Under the pieces are notes generated by a model. It saw only the letters and a list, made by a program, of their open reading frames with translations. It searched no databases and had not been told where the DNA came from. This document shows positions 34,801-45,800 of a stretch of 64,000 nucleotides of DNA, piece after piece. A program made the position numbers and the translations under genes. Each line of letters begins with the position of its first letter. Positions within the stretch are counted from its first letter, which is position 1. The stretch is from Amphirosellinia nigrospora (lineage: Eukaryota > Ascomycota > Sordariomycetes > Xylariales > Xylariaceae): NCBI GenBank assembly GCA_004123355.1, contig SCHM01000002.1, positions 9,025,569 to 9,089,568 on the forward strand, in the 5' to 3' direction.

Positions 34801-35070
34801 CCGTTTTGAGTCTCTGGCCCATTCCATTCTGAGAAAAGTAATTCAACTGTGAAAAATTCCGTCCTTTCTTATCTAGTATCCCAATATCAGACCGATTATC
34901 GCTGGAAAGGTGTAAAAGAGAGCCGCCGTTGCGTACTTACCGGTTATCTTCCAGAATACCTTTTCGGACCCGGGCACGTTAGACATCTGGTTGTCATAGG
35001 GCGTGCCTTGGAACTGCTGTGCCGCAGCTGTTCCTAGAAAGGATAATGACAATAAGACCGAAAACCACAT
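31852..35070 (-). CDS. Secreted alpha/beta-hydrolase with two WSC and four PAN/apple-like repeats
   Basis: Three exons (34941-35070, 34669-34872, 31852-34616), 1034 residues. The signal peptide MWFSVLLSLSFLGTAAA is followed by an alpha/beta-hydrolase: VLLIIHGLNRDP (oxyanion region), nucleophile elbow VVAGHSAGAQ (GxSxG) and a likely catalytic His in DYIDAGHDAG. Two WSC domains start at YQGCWTDGG and YQYAGCYLD, each with ECYCG and a CPGN- or CGGD-type end. Four repeats of about 85 residues then run to the C-terminus with the pattern CP..DGKTYTA, C-G-x-D-x-AGGD, C-x3-C, GC, ACYLK, separated by Thr/Ser linkers. WSC and PAN/apple folds bind glycans or proteins, so a wall- or polymer-directed esterase is inferred. 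Six one-base losses, all G or C in short runs, near 34228, 33993, 33603, 33331, 33318 and 33021, break the frame. The repeat region itself is clean. Confidence 0.82.
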
Positions 35071-36449
35071 TTCGAAGAGTCGGGCGGCTAAGCAGCCTAT
35101 CCAGATTTGCTGCGCTTGGTCAAACTGCTACCTACCCAGGAGTGTCGTGAGAGTGGCTGCGGTCGGCATCGCGAATATATATGACCTGAGCAACAATAAC
35201 GCCCGGGCCATAGCAGGACGAAGAAGAATAAACCCGCTGGCCTAGACCTCGAGTTCTGTACGCCATTGTTAATCTAGATAGAAAAGGACTCGACATCAAT
35301 GGCTTTCTGGACGCAGCACGTCCAATATTCAATATTTCGCGGCGCGGCCCGTCATGGGTCTATGTGTTAGGGCCCATTAGCGCTGGTCTGCGCAGATCTA
35401 TAAACAGATAGTCCCTGTCTAGCGCGATCTGGGCCTGACACCAGTCGTCAGCCTCGGTCAGCCTTGACTTGTGGCTGACGCGCTATTGCCATGCCCAAGA
35501 GGCCTATTCAATCCCGAGTCTTTGGTAACATGCCGGCGGCATTACCAACAATACGGATAGATCAACCAATTGCCGTTGTGGTCTAGAGGGAAAACGGAAT
35601 AGACTAGCCAGCTGGGCGAAATTTTCCATTCCGACAGCATATCTTTGGTACTGTGCAGCTGCTGAACCGCACGAGCGTTGTCCAAGACGACACGGGACTT
35701 GGACAATTACCCACATCTCGTCAATGGGCACGAACGAGATACTGAAGATGACTGTCGCCCTGTCGCTCTTGTAACTGGTAGTCGAGTACCTCGATATCAT
35801 CAAAATGATTCGTCGATGTTAGACCAAGCGAATAACGGATAGACAAGCTGTATGATCTGCTTGACCTGCCATCTTAGACTATGCGATCTTCATAGCAGTT
35901 AGCGATGCAACAGACGACAGACAAGATCCGTGAGATTCTATCAAGCACAATGGACAAGCTAGTTTCAAGGACGAGCAGACAATGAACGCCACAGCCAAAA
36001 AGATACTCGGTGCTCACACAGATACCATGAAACACGCCATCCGAGGACTGTCGGCCAAGATGACAGACCTCAGCCAACGTCAATCAGATCTCAATCAAGA
36101 TCCAACGCTTTCCTAAGCTGTATACACCCCAACCGCAGAGTCAAATGGAACGCTGTACCGTTTATCATATACGGTAAAATAATACGTTTAGCAGCCGTTT
36201 CATAACCCATGATGGCGTCAGCCATCGATAGTGGTATTATCAAAAGGCGATTGCTTTGGATATAAGGAAGTAGCAAGAAAGGTACCGAAAAAGAGCGTGT
36301 AAGGTCAGAAGTTCCATTAAATATCGATTGAGCCCCTAACATTTATATATTCTACACCCGTATCCGTTTGCTACATCTCTCTTTTCTGATTGCTGATTTG
36401 TGGACGCCCTTGATCTCTATTTATTAATACATAGTGATACAGGCCAAGA
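35071..36449. other. Intergenic with a possible coiled-coil gene fragment
   Basis: Mostly without features. At about 35902-36114 (plus), two short frames offset by one base read MQQTTDKIREILSSTMDKL and NATAKKILGAHTDTMKHAIR, a helical, heptad-like composition, preceded by a TAG acceptor at about 35901. A minus frame at 35504-35803 is also open. No family is recognised and no start exon is convincing. It may be the remnant or last exon of a small gene. Confidence 0.3.
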
Positions 36450-37800
36450 TTACGAGCTTTCATGACCTTGACGCGGCGTCGTAGGTGTCGCTCTAATCAG
36501 CTCCTCCTCGGCTGGTGGAGGTATCAGGCGTTCTACCTCACGCGTTGACTCCCAGTGCACCGTTCCGTACCTATACAGCTCGCCAAAGGTACCCGGCCTC
36601 TGAGTCGCATCCTTGAAGCCGTCCTTCTTCACCACATCTCCGAGCGCTGGTAACCCGCCCGCCGAGTTGTGGTAGACTTTGTACATGTGGCTCTTCTCAA
36701 TCACTTCGAGGACGAAGGCTTCCGCCGCCTTCCTCTTGTCCTCGTCTGGCTCGTCAAGCGGCGTGGTGAAGAGCGCGGCTTGCTTGTAGCCATCGTAATC
36801 CGTCTTGATCGCCCCAAGAATGCCGTTGAATATTCCTTCCACCATGAAAACCTTGTTCTCCCAGAATTCGCGTCCGTTCCAACCCGTGCTCACGTCGAGC
36901 AGGTTCTTTGTGCGGTCGCCGAGAAGCATCTGAGCCACATAATCGCTCATCTGGAGGACCTTGTCCTTGAACTCCCAGTCGGCCATACCCTCGGCAATGC
37001 CGATGTCCTGGACCAGAGGTAATTTGTGGAAACCATCACAGTTCGTGTGGTCTCTCCACAGCTCTTTGTAGGAGAGGTGCCAGTTCTTGACAAAGACAGA
37101 ACCTTTCGCGCGGCCATCATATAGTTTGCCGAAGCTACCCCATTGTTTTCTAATCTGCCCAGTAATGATCCAGACGGCCATTTCGTAAGGCGACCCCGGC
37201 GCCGTCAGGTGATCCCAGAACAACTTGTCGAGATGGGTATGCAGCATGTTTCCAACATCCATCCAGACACCTCCGTGCTCGTATAGGAGCGGCAGCCGCA
37301 CCAGGTCGGCAGAATGCTGCGCCGCATGCTTGCCGTCCATGGTTCGGTTCACGAAGCAATCGGGGAACCAGTCCTTGCCGACATAGTTGTAGATGTTGTT
37401 GGGCGAGTCTTCCAGGAGGTCGACGATACGGACGGTCCAGGAGCTACCGAGTTTCCTGACCCAGTTTAACACTGTGCATTGGTAGCTCGGGTACATGCGA
37501 TCCCAGCCCTTGTCCCAGAAACACCACACGTTCTTTTCTGAGGTGATGGGTCGGAACCTTTTGAGGTCTTCTATTATTTGTGCCTCAGGTCGTAGGTCCA
37601 ACTGAGACTCGGCACTACACGAAGGCCGGTGGTTGATTTAGGTAGTGTAAACTTGGCCATCTAGGATTGGCTAATTGCGTGAAGTATAGATGAGAGTAGG
37701 TATGATATATGTTGTAAACTCTGTGAGTCTGTGAGAAATGTCTTGAGATCGTCGTGGTTTGGGATGTTGTGCACCTCTTATACTCACTTGAACCTGACAT
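36450..37800 (-). CDS. Glycosyltransferase with DxD motif (capsule-synthesis-like)
   Basis: Resembles the Caps_synth / Gly_transf_sug group of sugar transferases: NVWCFWDKGWDRMYPSYQ, WTVRIVDLLED, HSADLVRLPLLYEHGGVWMD (with the DVG metal/sugar-nucleotide motif), then a long C-terminal domain. The conserved frame has no ATG before a stop at 37638. A 17-base first exon at 37784-37800 (ATG TCA GGT TCA AGT GA) spliced to 37614 through a GTATAA donor and TAG acceptor gives a phase-correct 393-residue protein starting MSGSSDAESQ. That start is inferred. No signal peptide or membrane segment. Substrate unknown. Otherwise free of frame problems. Confidence 0.75.
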
Positions 37801-38436
37801 TCTCGTGGTTTACTTATAGGTGGCTTCATCTCGCTAAGCGCTAAGGACCCCTTAGTTATGATTCATGCCAGCAGTGCCATTGTGTTTACGCCCCTTAAGG
37901 CCCTCTCACCGGCGAGCCCGTCTCATAGAAATCAGTACCTAGGTAAGGTCTTGGCTGATGCTATAACAGCTTGCTAATTAAGTTCATGATAGAGGGGATT
38001 TACTGCAAAGCGCAGGTAGTACTGCATATTGGTTAGCCTAAAGCGGTTAGCGGCAGTATGATTCATAGTGATGAGAACCTCTATCATATGGCTGTACGTT
38101 TTATCTGATTGATTACCTCTCGAGGCAGGGCTAAGCACACCTACATACAATAGCTCGCTACGGCAGAATTATCGACGAACATATTTCATGCTCCACTGCC
38201 AAGTAAAACTACTCATGATGCTTCATAGTGAAAAAGAAAAACGTAAGATTTCATCCCGTCGAGATTATAAGATGAGAATAGTATAAGAATCCGTGATGCT
38301 CACATGAGGAGTTTCTTTTTTACCGGCATCGCTACTCATAACCAAAGCCAAAACGAGCACCGAACAGTCACTTTCTTAGCACCGCGCCACAATAATTCAA
38401 CCGCCGTATCATCGTTTGGAGCACCAGCAAGTCACC
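37801..38436. promoter_or_regulatory. Intergenic between divergent glycosyltransferase and hydrolase genes
   Basis: About 640 bases, AT-rich, holding both promoters. No ORF of note and no identifiable site. Confidence 0.35.
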
Positions 38437-39810
38437 ATGATCGGCCTCAAAGATAAGCCCCAGTACTATGACATCGACGCCAACTTCAAGCCATTGCCGA
38501 AGTACGGGCATCTCTCCGAGAAGACGCCAGAATTCGTAGAAGTCGAGTCCTTCATCGGCGCCGCCTACGACCAATTCTGGGACTGCCCGATATCCCCTCC
38601 TTCCGCGAGGCTGCCGGCGACCAAGATGCCGTCATGCCCGGGCGGACCTGATCGGTACCGTGAAGTCGAGACCGAGATCTTGCATTTCCCCGCCCGCGAC
38701 GGCCACTCGGTCGAGCTAAAAGTTTACAAATCTCCAAACGTGTCACCGGATGCGACCCTCGTGTACCGGATGCACGGCGGCGGTATGTAACACCGGGCAT
38801 CGGCTCTCTTCGCTCTGAGTCATGATGTGTTGACTACTTTACCTAGGCTATTGTGTCGGAGGACACGAGGTGGACGGCGCCGAGAACGTTTATGCCGCTA
38901 CCAACACCGACATCATAGTTATCAGCGTTGATTATCGAATGTAGGGTTTTCGCCACTATACATGTGAATTTCATCTCCATCTGCTTACATCGTTCTATCA
39001 AGGGCACCCGAGCATCCCTTCCCAAAGCCGGTGGAGGATTGCTGGGATGGGTTGTTATGGGTATGCAGGCCAATACCCAAGCATTTCCTCGGCCGTGTCA
39101 CGTCCACTAATAAGTTTCAATCTATAGTGTAAGGAAAATGCAAAGATGCTCGGGATCAACCCAGAGAAGATCATTGTTGCAGGAAGTAGCGCGGTGCTAA
39201 CCTGGTAAGTTCTGAAGCCCTACCATACGAAGCCACATACATGTTCTCACATACTAACACCCCATAAGTCCGCTGTTTTGTCAATCATGGCTAGAGAAAA
39301 GGGCGTGACCGGTATCATTGCCCAAGTGCTGCACTTCCCATCAGTCTGCCATCCTAAATTCTTCCCGCACGACAAGTACGAGCTCGGCAGCCACATCCAG
39401 AACGCCGAGAACGTCGTCCTCAGCTCCGTCAGGTTCGACGTCTTCCTCAACAACTATATCCCCAATCCCGAGCCCGATTACAGGCACTCGCCTCTGCTTG
39501 CTTCGTCGTTCGAAGGACTCCCAGCAGCACGTAAGCGAATCCCGTTGCTTTCCTAAATCAAGTCTTTGTCGAATTAATCCAACTAACAATTTTTCCTAGT
39601 AATCCAATCCGCGGTACTGATGTCTTGCGCGACGACGGTTTCGCTTATGCCGACGCCCTCAGATCTGGACGTGTCGACACCGAGATGTACTGCTACAAAG
39701 GTGTCCCGCACTGTTTCCCTGCAGTTATCATAACCCATCCTGAAACATCAGTTTTCTACGAAAGGTTCAACGCCTTCCTCAAGAAACACGCAAGTAGCGG
39801 AAGCCCTTAA
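38437..39810 (+). CDS. HSL-type alpha/beta-hydrolase (lipase/esterase family)
   Basis: Six exons: 38437-38782, 38847-38940, 39003-39060, 39128-39204, 39269-39530 and 39600-39810, giving about 349 residues. Family IV (hormone-sensitive lipase) features: oxyanion motif MHGGGY, VDYRMAPEHPFPKPVEDCWD, the GSSAG nucleophile elbow (at the exon 4 end), and the catalytic His in GVPHCFPAV. No signal peptide, so likely an intracellular esterase; substrate unknown. Four one-base shifts: a missing C near 38582, an extra G near 38640, a missing G near 39194 (inside GSSAG), and a missing G near 39614. All corrected phases agree. Branch sites such as AACTAAC at 39581 are clear. Confidence 0.8.
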
Positions 39811-40980
39811 GGTTGAGCCTGACCTACCACATCGACACAGATCATGATGAGCGGCTTTTATTCAGGAATTTCCCCTATTATATCGGGGTTGTAATATTTC
39901 TAGACAACTGTATTTGTATTGAGATAATATTAGTCTTCGGGTCAAGAACAAGCAAGGCTTTCTATGTAAAGTACCGTCTCACACAGCGGCTTGAGCTATG
40001 CTTAGGAATCTCTAGTTCTCCCTAACCCCGACTCGGAGAACACCAACCCACACACCTTCTACCCGCAGTCAAAGCCTATGATCTCCCATCTAGCTATGAG
40101 GCTTCCCCAAAATTGAGACCTAACTACGCACATACTCGGCCGAGCATAGAAACACACGAGGAAAGGCCGCTCCTAGATCGTGAGGCTAGGCTCATCACCA
40201 ACTGTAGACTGAGAAAGTATAAACGCGAACCGATGATGCACCCAGTGCGAGGATGAGATCTATCAAAATAAGCTGTCTAATCCACACCTCAAGACATTCT
40301 CGTGCACGTCTAGGGAGAATGTTTAAGCCGGCGTACCTATCAATTGTACCGAGGGTTCTTCATTGCGCGATTAATATATCATATTTCTGTAGCAGGAAAC
40401 ACACGCCCACACGGACAATACCAGCACACAAAGGTAATTTTGACCTCTTGCACGACAACGAGAGTCTTCACGTACCCATACGCTTAACCCCTCAAATTGA
40501 TTCGAACTGTGGTGTAGTCTACGTATCGAATTTAGTTAAGGAATCTTATATACGCTACCAACTACGCCTTTGGTGAAACATGCTTTGTTGAGCCCGAAGA
40601 GTATGATAAAATTAAAACAACACTCTTTAAAGAATACCAGCATTTGTAATATCAAATTTAAACCATTGATTATCGAAATAAGATAGAGCTCGCCAGGATA
40701 ATCTCACTAGTATGACTTGAAAGCCCTTTTAGTAAGTTTGATACATTATCAATTCAACAACTCCTACTTTTCTCTAATACACAAATAACAACCAACGTTG
40801 TTAGGTCGTAAGGCACATCCATGGGCAAAGGAAAACTCAAGGGTAGTTGTGCAGCGGAATTTTCAACCAGATCGCTCCATGATCTTCTCCTAGAACACCT
40901 GCGGCGGAGCCTGAATCAAATAATATTATCCTTTAACCAAGCATTGTTTTAGATACTCCTGATGGCGTATTCTGAGATCA
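39811..40980. other. Intergenic, no gene seen
   Basis: 1.17 kb between two convergent genes. AT-rich, only short unsupported ORFs. Confidence 0.4.
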
Positions 40981-42827
40981 CTATTTCAAGTAGGGTGGGT
41001 GGAGGCTTCGCTCAAATCTCGGAAGCTTTATTTCTGGCGAAATTTCCGGGCGGTTGCAGATAGCTTGGAATGCCATAGAGACCAAGGGCTTGGCACTATC
41101 AAAAGTAAGTAGTTAGTGATCAGAATGGGCACGAAATCCGGCGCATGACGAAGCAATAAGTCCGGAGCTAATCGACGGAAGCAGCAAGATCCAGAAATAC
41201 TTACTGTTCTGATACAGACATGAGTGATGCGTCACGGACTTGGAGTTGACGATTGACGACTTTGCCTTGATCATTCAGGGGTTCCAGGTAAGGGCGACCA
41301 ACAATGCGAGCCACTCCACGATGCTTATGCTCCGAGACAGCCACGTCGAAGGGTTTGTTGAACGCGTTGATTCCGCTGTAGAAGTAATTATCGATAGAAC
41401 GTTTACGCTCCTCCCAGAAACTTCCCTGACATTGGGCCGTACGCGAATCAGACTGACGTTTGAGCTTCTCCAGACGCTCAACTTCCCAGTAACGGGAAAC
41501 ACGCATATCGGAGTAATTGAAGTTCGCGGGTGGACCCTTTGGATAGAACCTTTGTACTTCATCAGCTGAGAGAGTATCGATCACTAAGGCATTACAATAA
41601 CTGTTGTTATGATCATCCTCTATTGCCTCTCCCTCAGAAATGCTCTCATGGTCAAAAGAGGGACCGCCGGTATGCTGGTCAAAGCGTAACTGCGCGTGAT
41701 AGGGATTCATCATCGGGGTTTCGTCGTCAAAATCTCGAGCTCTCTGAAGAGTCTCTTGCTCGAATGTTGTCGGCCTAGCTTGCCGAACGCCAGGCGGCCC
41801 AGCAGTTAATGGTGCGGGTGCACCGCGGACCTTGGGCAAAGCCGCCATGTAGTTGGATGCTTCATTAAGTGACATAAAAGGATCTCCTTCTGCGTTGTAA
41901 TGGATTGACTGGCTGTCTGAGCTCTGTGACTGTGAACCTATGTCAGTCATTGCACTGCTATATGACCGAGCGACCTCCGGTCACGATACTCGTTGGAAGG
42001 ACTCACACCAGTGGCTAGAACAGGCCGTGGGCGATGGGAGGCGAGAACCTTCTGCGCGGCTCGTTGCATTGGATTGGGGTATGAGGCCAAGTTTGCCAGA
42101 CTGTTGAAATTCATAGTAGATATCGGTTTTGTATCGGTAGCATCGCTCCCACCGTCAGATCCAACGCTTGTATTGGTGAGGACAGCAGTATTATCCTCGG
42201 CAAGGATACCAAACCGGTCGGCTTCCCGGCCGGCCGCGTATCGTGGTGCTTGTGCGGGCGATTGTCGAGAAATGGGCAGGCCTGTGGCTTGGTGCATGCT
42301 GGGAACCACGACACCAAACTTTTGCAAAACCTGTCTCTCTTGGCGGGTAATGCTCAACGTCGAGGGAAGAGAACTGGAATCCTGGCGGACAGGGCTGACA
42401 GCTCGGTCGGAGTTCTGCTGCAATGGAGTGTACTGGACCTGGGATGGCCCGGCGGGTGATTCGCCCCTGTAGGGATATAGGGTCTTGATAGTTCGTCCAC
42501 GGCGCACGGGCGGTTGGAGAGGTTGGAGCTGCGGGTTGTAGACAGAACCGACGGTGGTGTATTGACGTAGAGGTGTGGACTGTTGAGCTGCTAGTACCTG
42601 ATGCTGTGCTGGGAGCGAATGTGGCAGGGGCTTTGCTGTTGTTGTCGTTGTTGCAATACATAATTGGCGCCGGGTGTTACCCGTGTATCGTCGTTGGTGT
42701 TATTGTCCATCACGCCTGAGTAATCTAACCTGGTATCAGCGGGATGACGAATAGCGTGGTTATAGAATGAATGACGGGGCTCTTGATTATCTGGTGTGGT
42801 CAAGAAACCGTAGTAGAGATAGGACAT
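40981..42827 (-). CDS. Conserved fungal protein of unknown function
   Basis: Three exons, 42009-42827, 41205-41937 and 40981-41095, joining in phase to about 555 residues. It starts MSYLYYGFLTTPDNQEPRHS; the first third is Gln/Pro/Ser-rich and disordered (a QQRQQQQ run), with RRGRTIKTLYPYRGES and ITRQERQVLQKFGVV as conserved-looking islands. The second exon has a folded-looking region (YSDMRVSRYWEVERLEKLKR, WEERKRSIDNYFYSGINAFN). The last small exon is supported by a GTAAGT donor, a CACTAAC branch site and coding composition. One C is missing from the CCCC near 42619. No known domain; nuclear or cytosolic role cannot be assigned. Confidence 0.7.
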
Positions 42828-45800
42828 GACGGAATACGTTTACATTTGGTGGGCGGTGGGCGGTGGGAGGTGCTTCTAATAATGGTGGTCAACACCAACG
42901 GTAGAACTGGGGAGGGCGGTAAGACGTAGATAGATGGAAGTGGACGAAGGAACGCTGCAAATCGTCACGTATATAGGCTATCGCTATTGCTTGGGAAGGT
43001 GCGTATAGAGGTAAATAGAGATCTGCTCTTACCTTATGATCGATCGCCTTGTAAAGGGCAATGCCCAATGTGCTTCGACAAGGAAGTTAGGAAGCTGCGA
43101 CAACGCCCGCCCGCACAAAATATTGCCGGTGTAAGGTTGATCGCGTTGCGCGTAAAACCAAAGTCATGGAACTCAAAATTTTCTGCTGACGAATTTTAGG
43201 TTTGATGAATTCAATCTAAACCTGTTGTTTGGTCTGGCTTATTCAAAAGCGAAGTGCTGACTAGGAGGACACGAGAAGTTTCACTCCACCAGCAACATAG
43301 CCAGTTCAAGTTCCTTTATTCTTTTGAGTAGGCTTTGTAGAAGAAATGACAACGTGCCTACTAAGCTATATAAGAGCATGACTGGTTGTATATAGTAACT
43401 GCCTAGGTAGCAATTGCAGCTGGTATTAAACACTAGCTGTGTACTCGAGAGCCCCAGCAAGAGATGGGCGGTTTATTTAATATTTTGGATTGAGACACAT
43501 AGATAGGCTCTTATAGATAAATAGCAAAATGAATCATCGGTTATTCAACAAAGATCTAGCATATATTTTATTTATTACCTATGTCCCATATAACCTTGTC
43601 AAGCCTCGGTTTAACCTGATTATATGCTGTACTTAACTGGCTATGGCCAACTTGAAAGGACGTGAATCTCACAAATCAACATAGCACTCTTTGGCTCCGC
43701 ATGAAAGGAATAGACAAATCGTGGCAAGTTATCAGACAACTCTTAGTCTGATAACTTTACTACCTACTCATAGGCGTGTATGATCCAGGGTTGTTGTCAG
43801 CAAACTGAGCTGTAATTGTGAAAGTAATATATTAGATAATAAAAAGTCAGCCCCAGGTCAACGAGGCAACGTACTTTTGCAATTAACTTGTATGGTTTCG
43901 TAAATTGTAGTATTATCATCTTGAAGCGAAAATGACAGCCGATTCGATTTGAATTCGAGGGCTCAACATGACGGTCTGACATTTCCTATGTGGCATGATG
44001 GATAGTAAACAGATAACCCTGCAATACAGACCATGTATCTAAACATGCTTTGCTCCTAATTAGCATTTATGCATACATTTTGAGGACTAGATGGCAATAC
44101 TGTGTTTGCCCTTACCAGTCGCGCCTCTGTATGCGTTAAAGTTGACCCTTCTAAATTCGAATAACCGTGTTGTTACGGTGACACCACGAATTGAGTTGAG
44201 TTAACGAAGTTGATAAGATTGAGAAGTTGTTTGGTTCCGTTGTAATTATTATTATTACATTACAGTTTCCTAAATACTGGCATTTTCCATATCATGATTG
44301 TTCCATGAGGTAGTTGTTTTAGCATTTTATGGGGAACACCTCTTTGTCGAATATGAGAAATAACGTTGCTACCCGCATATTATTTGGACTAGGACTCCCA
44401 ACTTCTCAGGGAACCCTAACCTTCAATACTTAGAATATCCTTTCTCTTTACTAAGCGGCTTCCGTAGACTTTGGTGTCGGAAATTGTATTAAAATCTGCC
44501 GTCAGCTGTACTGGCGGACTTAAGAACCGATAGCCCCGAGGTTTCAGTCCTGCGTACATGTGTATCTACTTGTATGTACACTACGAATACAAAGGCACAA
44601 CGTTGGTAGCAAATTTTTGTTTTCTGTTGTGATATTGTAGTTTCATACTGGTTGCGTTAACCATTTGCAATTATATAATAAGTAGTGTATTTGACTGATG
44701 GCATAGGTGAGTAGTTTAACACGTTACTAAATTAAAAGCTCGGCACTTGTCATGATCACAGAGTTTGATTGGGTATCTTGGGTCATCCTTCAAGGCTTGC
44801 TAGCCAAGCCCTAACTGTCTGACATGCCTGTAAGTTATACTTACTAGAACCAAGGGGGATTTTGTTAGTAGTCTTCATTATCATCACGGTTTTGTAAACC
44901 TGTCGTTGTCGCTGTGCCGACACCTCGTAAAATCGCTGCACAGATTCATTGGCGCTTTGGTGCGTTGCGTTGAGATGCTCCTAGGGCTATCGTTTTACGG
45001 GTCACTTTCCGCTCTACCGCACTCACCGATAGCAACTACACACAATGGTGGGTTGAGGATTACTGGCTTATTGGGAGGTTTTGGCTGCAAATCAGTCGCT
45101 TACCCAAGAGCTGCATTTGAGGTGCGGAAAAAAGAAACGAAAAGTGGCGCACCAGGAAGTCAACCGGCACATGAAGATTTTGGCTCACCCCCCCTGCTCA
45201 CTCCCATGCTGTATGCATAGAACTCGACGGGACTCAACAGATGATATGGGAGAAACAACGGCACGAAGAGGAGACAAATGTGTGCTATTGGTTTGAGCTA
45301 CCACGCCGGGTAAGTTGTAACCGCCACAAACCCCTTACTCGGACTAAAAGGAATGATGAAGAGAAAGCACAACTATTACGAGGATTCCAGAGGGGCAATG
45401 TGGCGGATTCATGCAGAAGAACCCGTGAACTGTGGGCTGACCCCGCTGAACAGACTACGACGCTTGAGCCGTAGGGATAAGTTTGGAGAATATCGTTGGT
45501 CCCGACACACCTGCACGACTTAGGCGATTTTCCAGCTCCTGCAGCCCGAGCTTCGGATCAGCAGTCGCGACATCATCGAGGCGGCATTAGACTCGCACAC
45601 TGCCGCATCGCTGATGGAAGACGAGGATGTTAGACGCATACATAGCTGCCTTCCTATTCCGGACAGGATATTGCATCGAGGCCTGGTCCGAGTCTGCTTA
45701 CCATTGGGAGCCGGTCTTCGGCATCTCTTCCTCACCCTCAGTATAGCCAGGGCTGCTGTTCATGTGCGGTCGGTGAGGTAGCATCAGGCCTTTTCTCGGC

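Noticed and set aside
27362-39810. A biosynthetic gene cluster
   Set aside because: No backbone synthase, oxidoreductase set, transporter or pathway regulator; the genes are better described as separate extracellular or surface-type functions.
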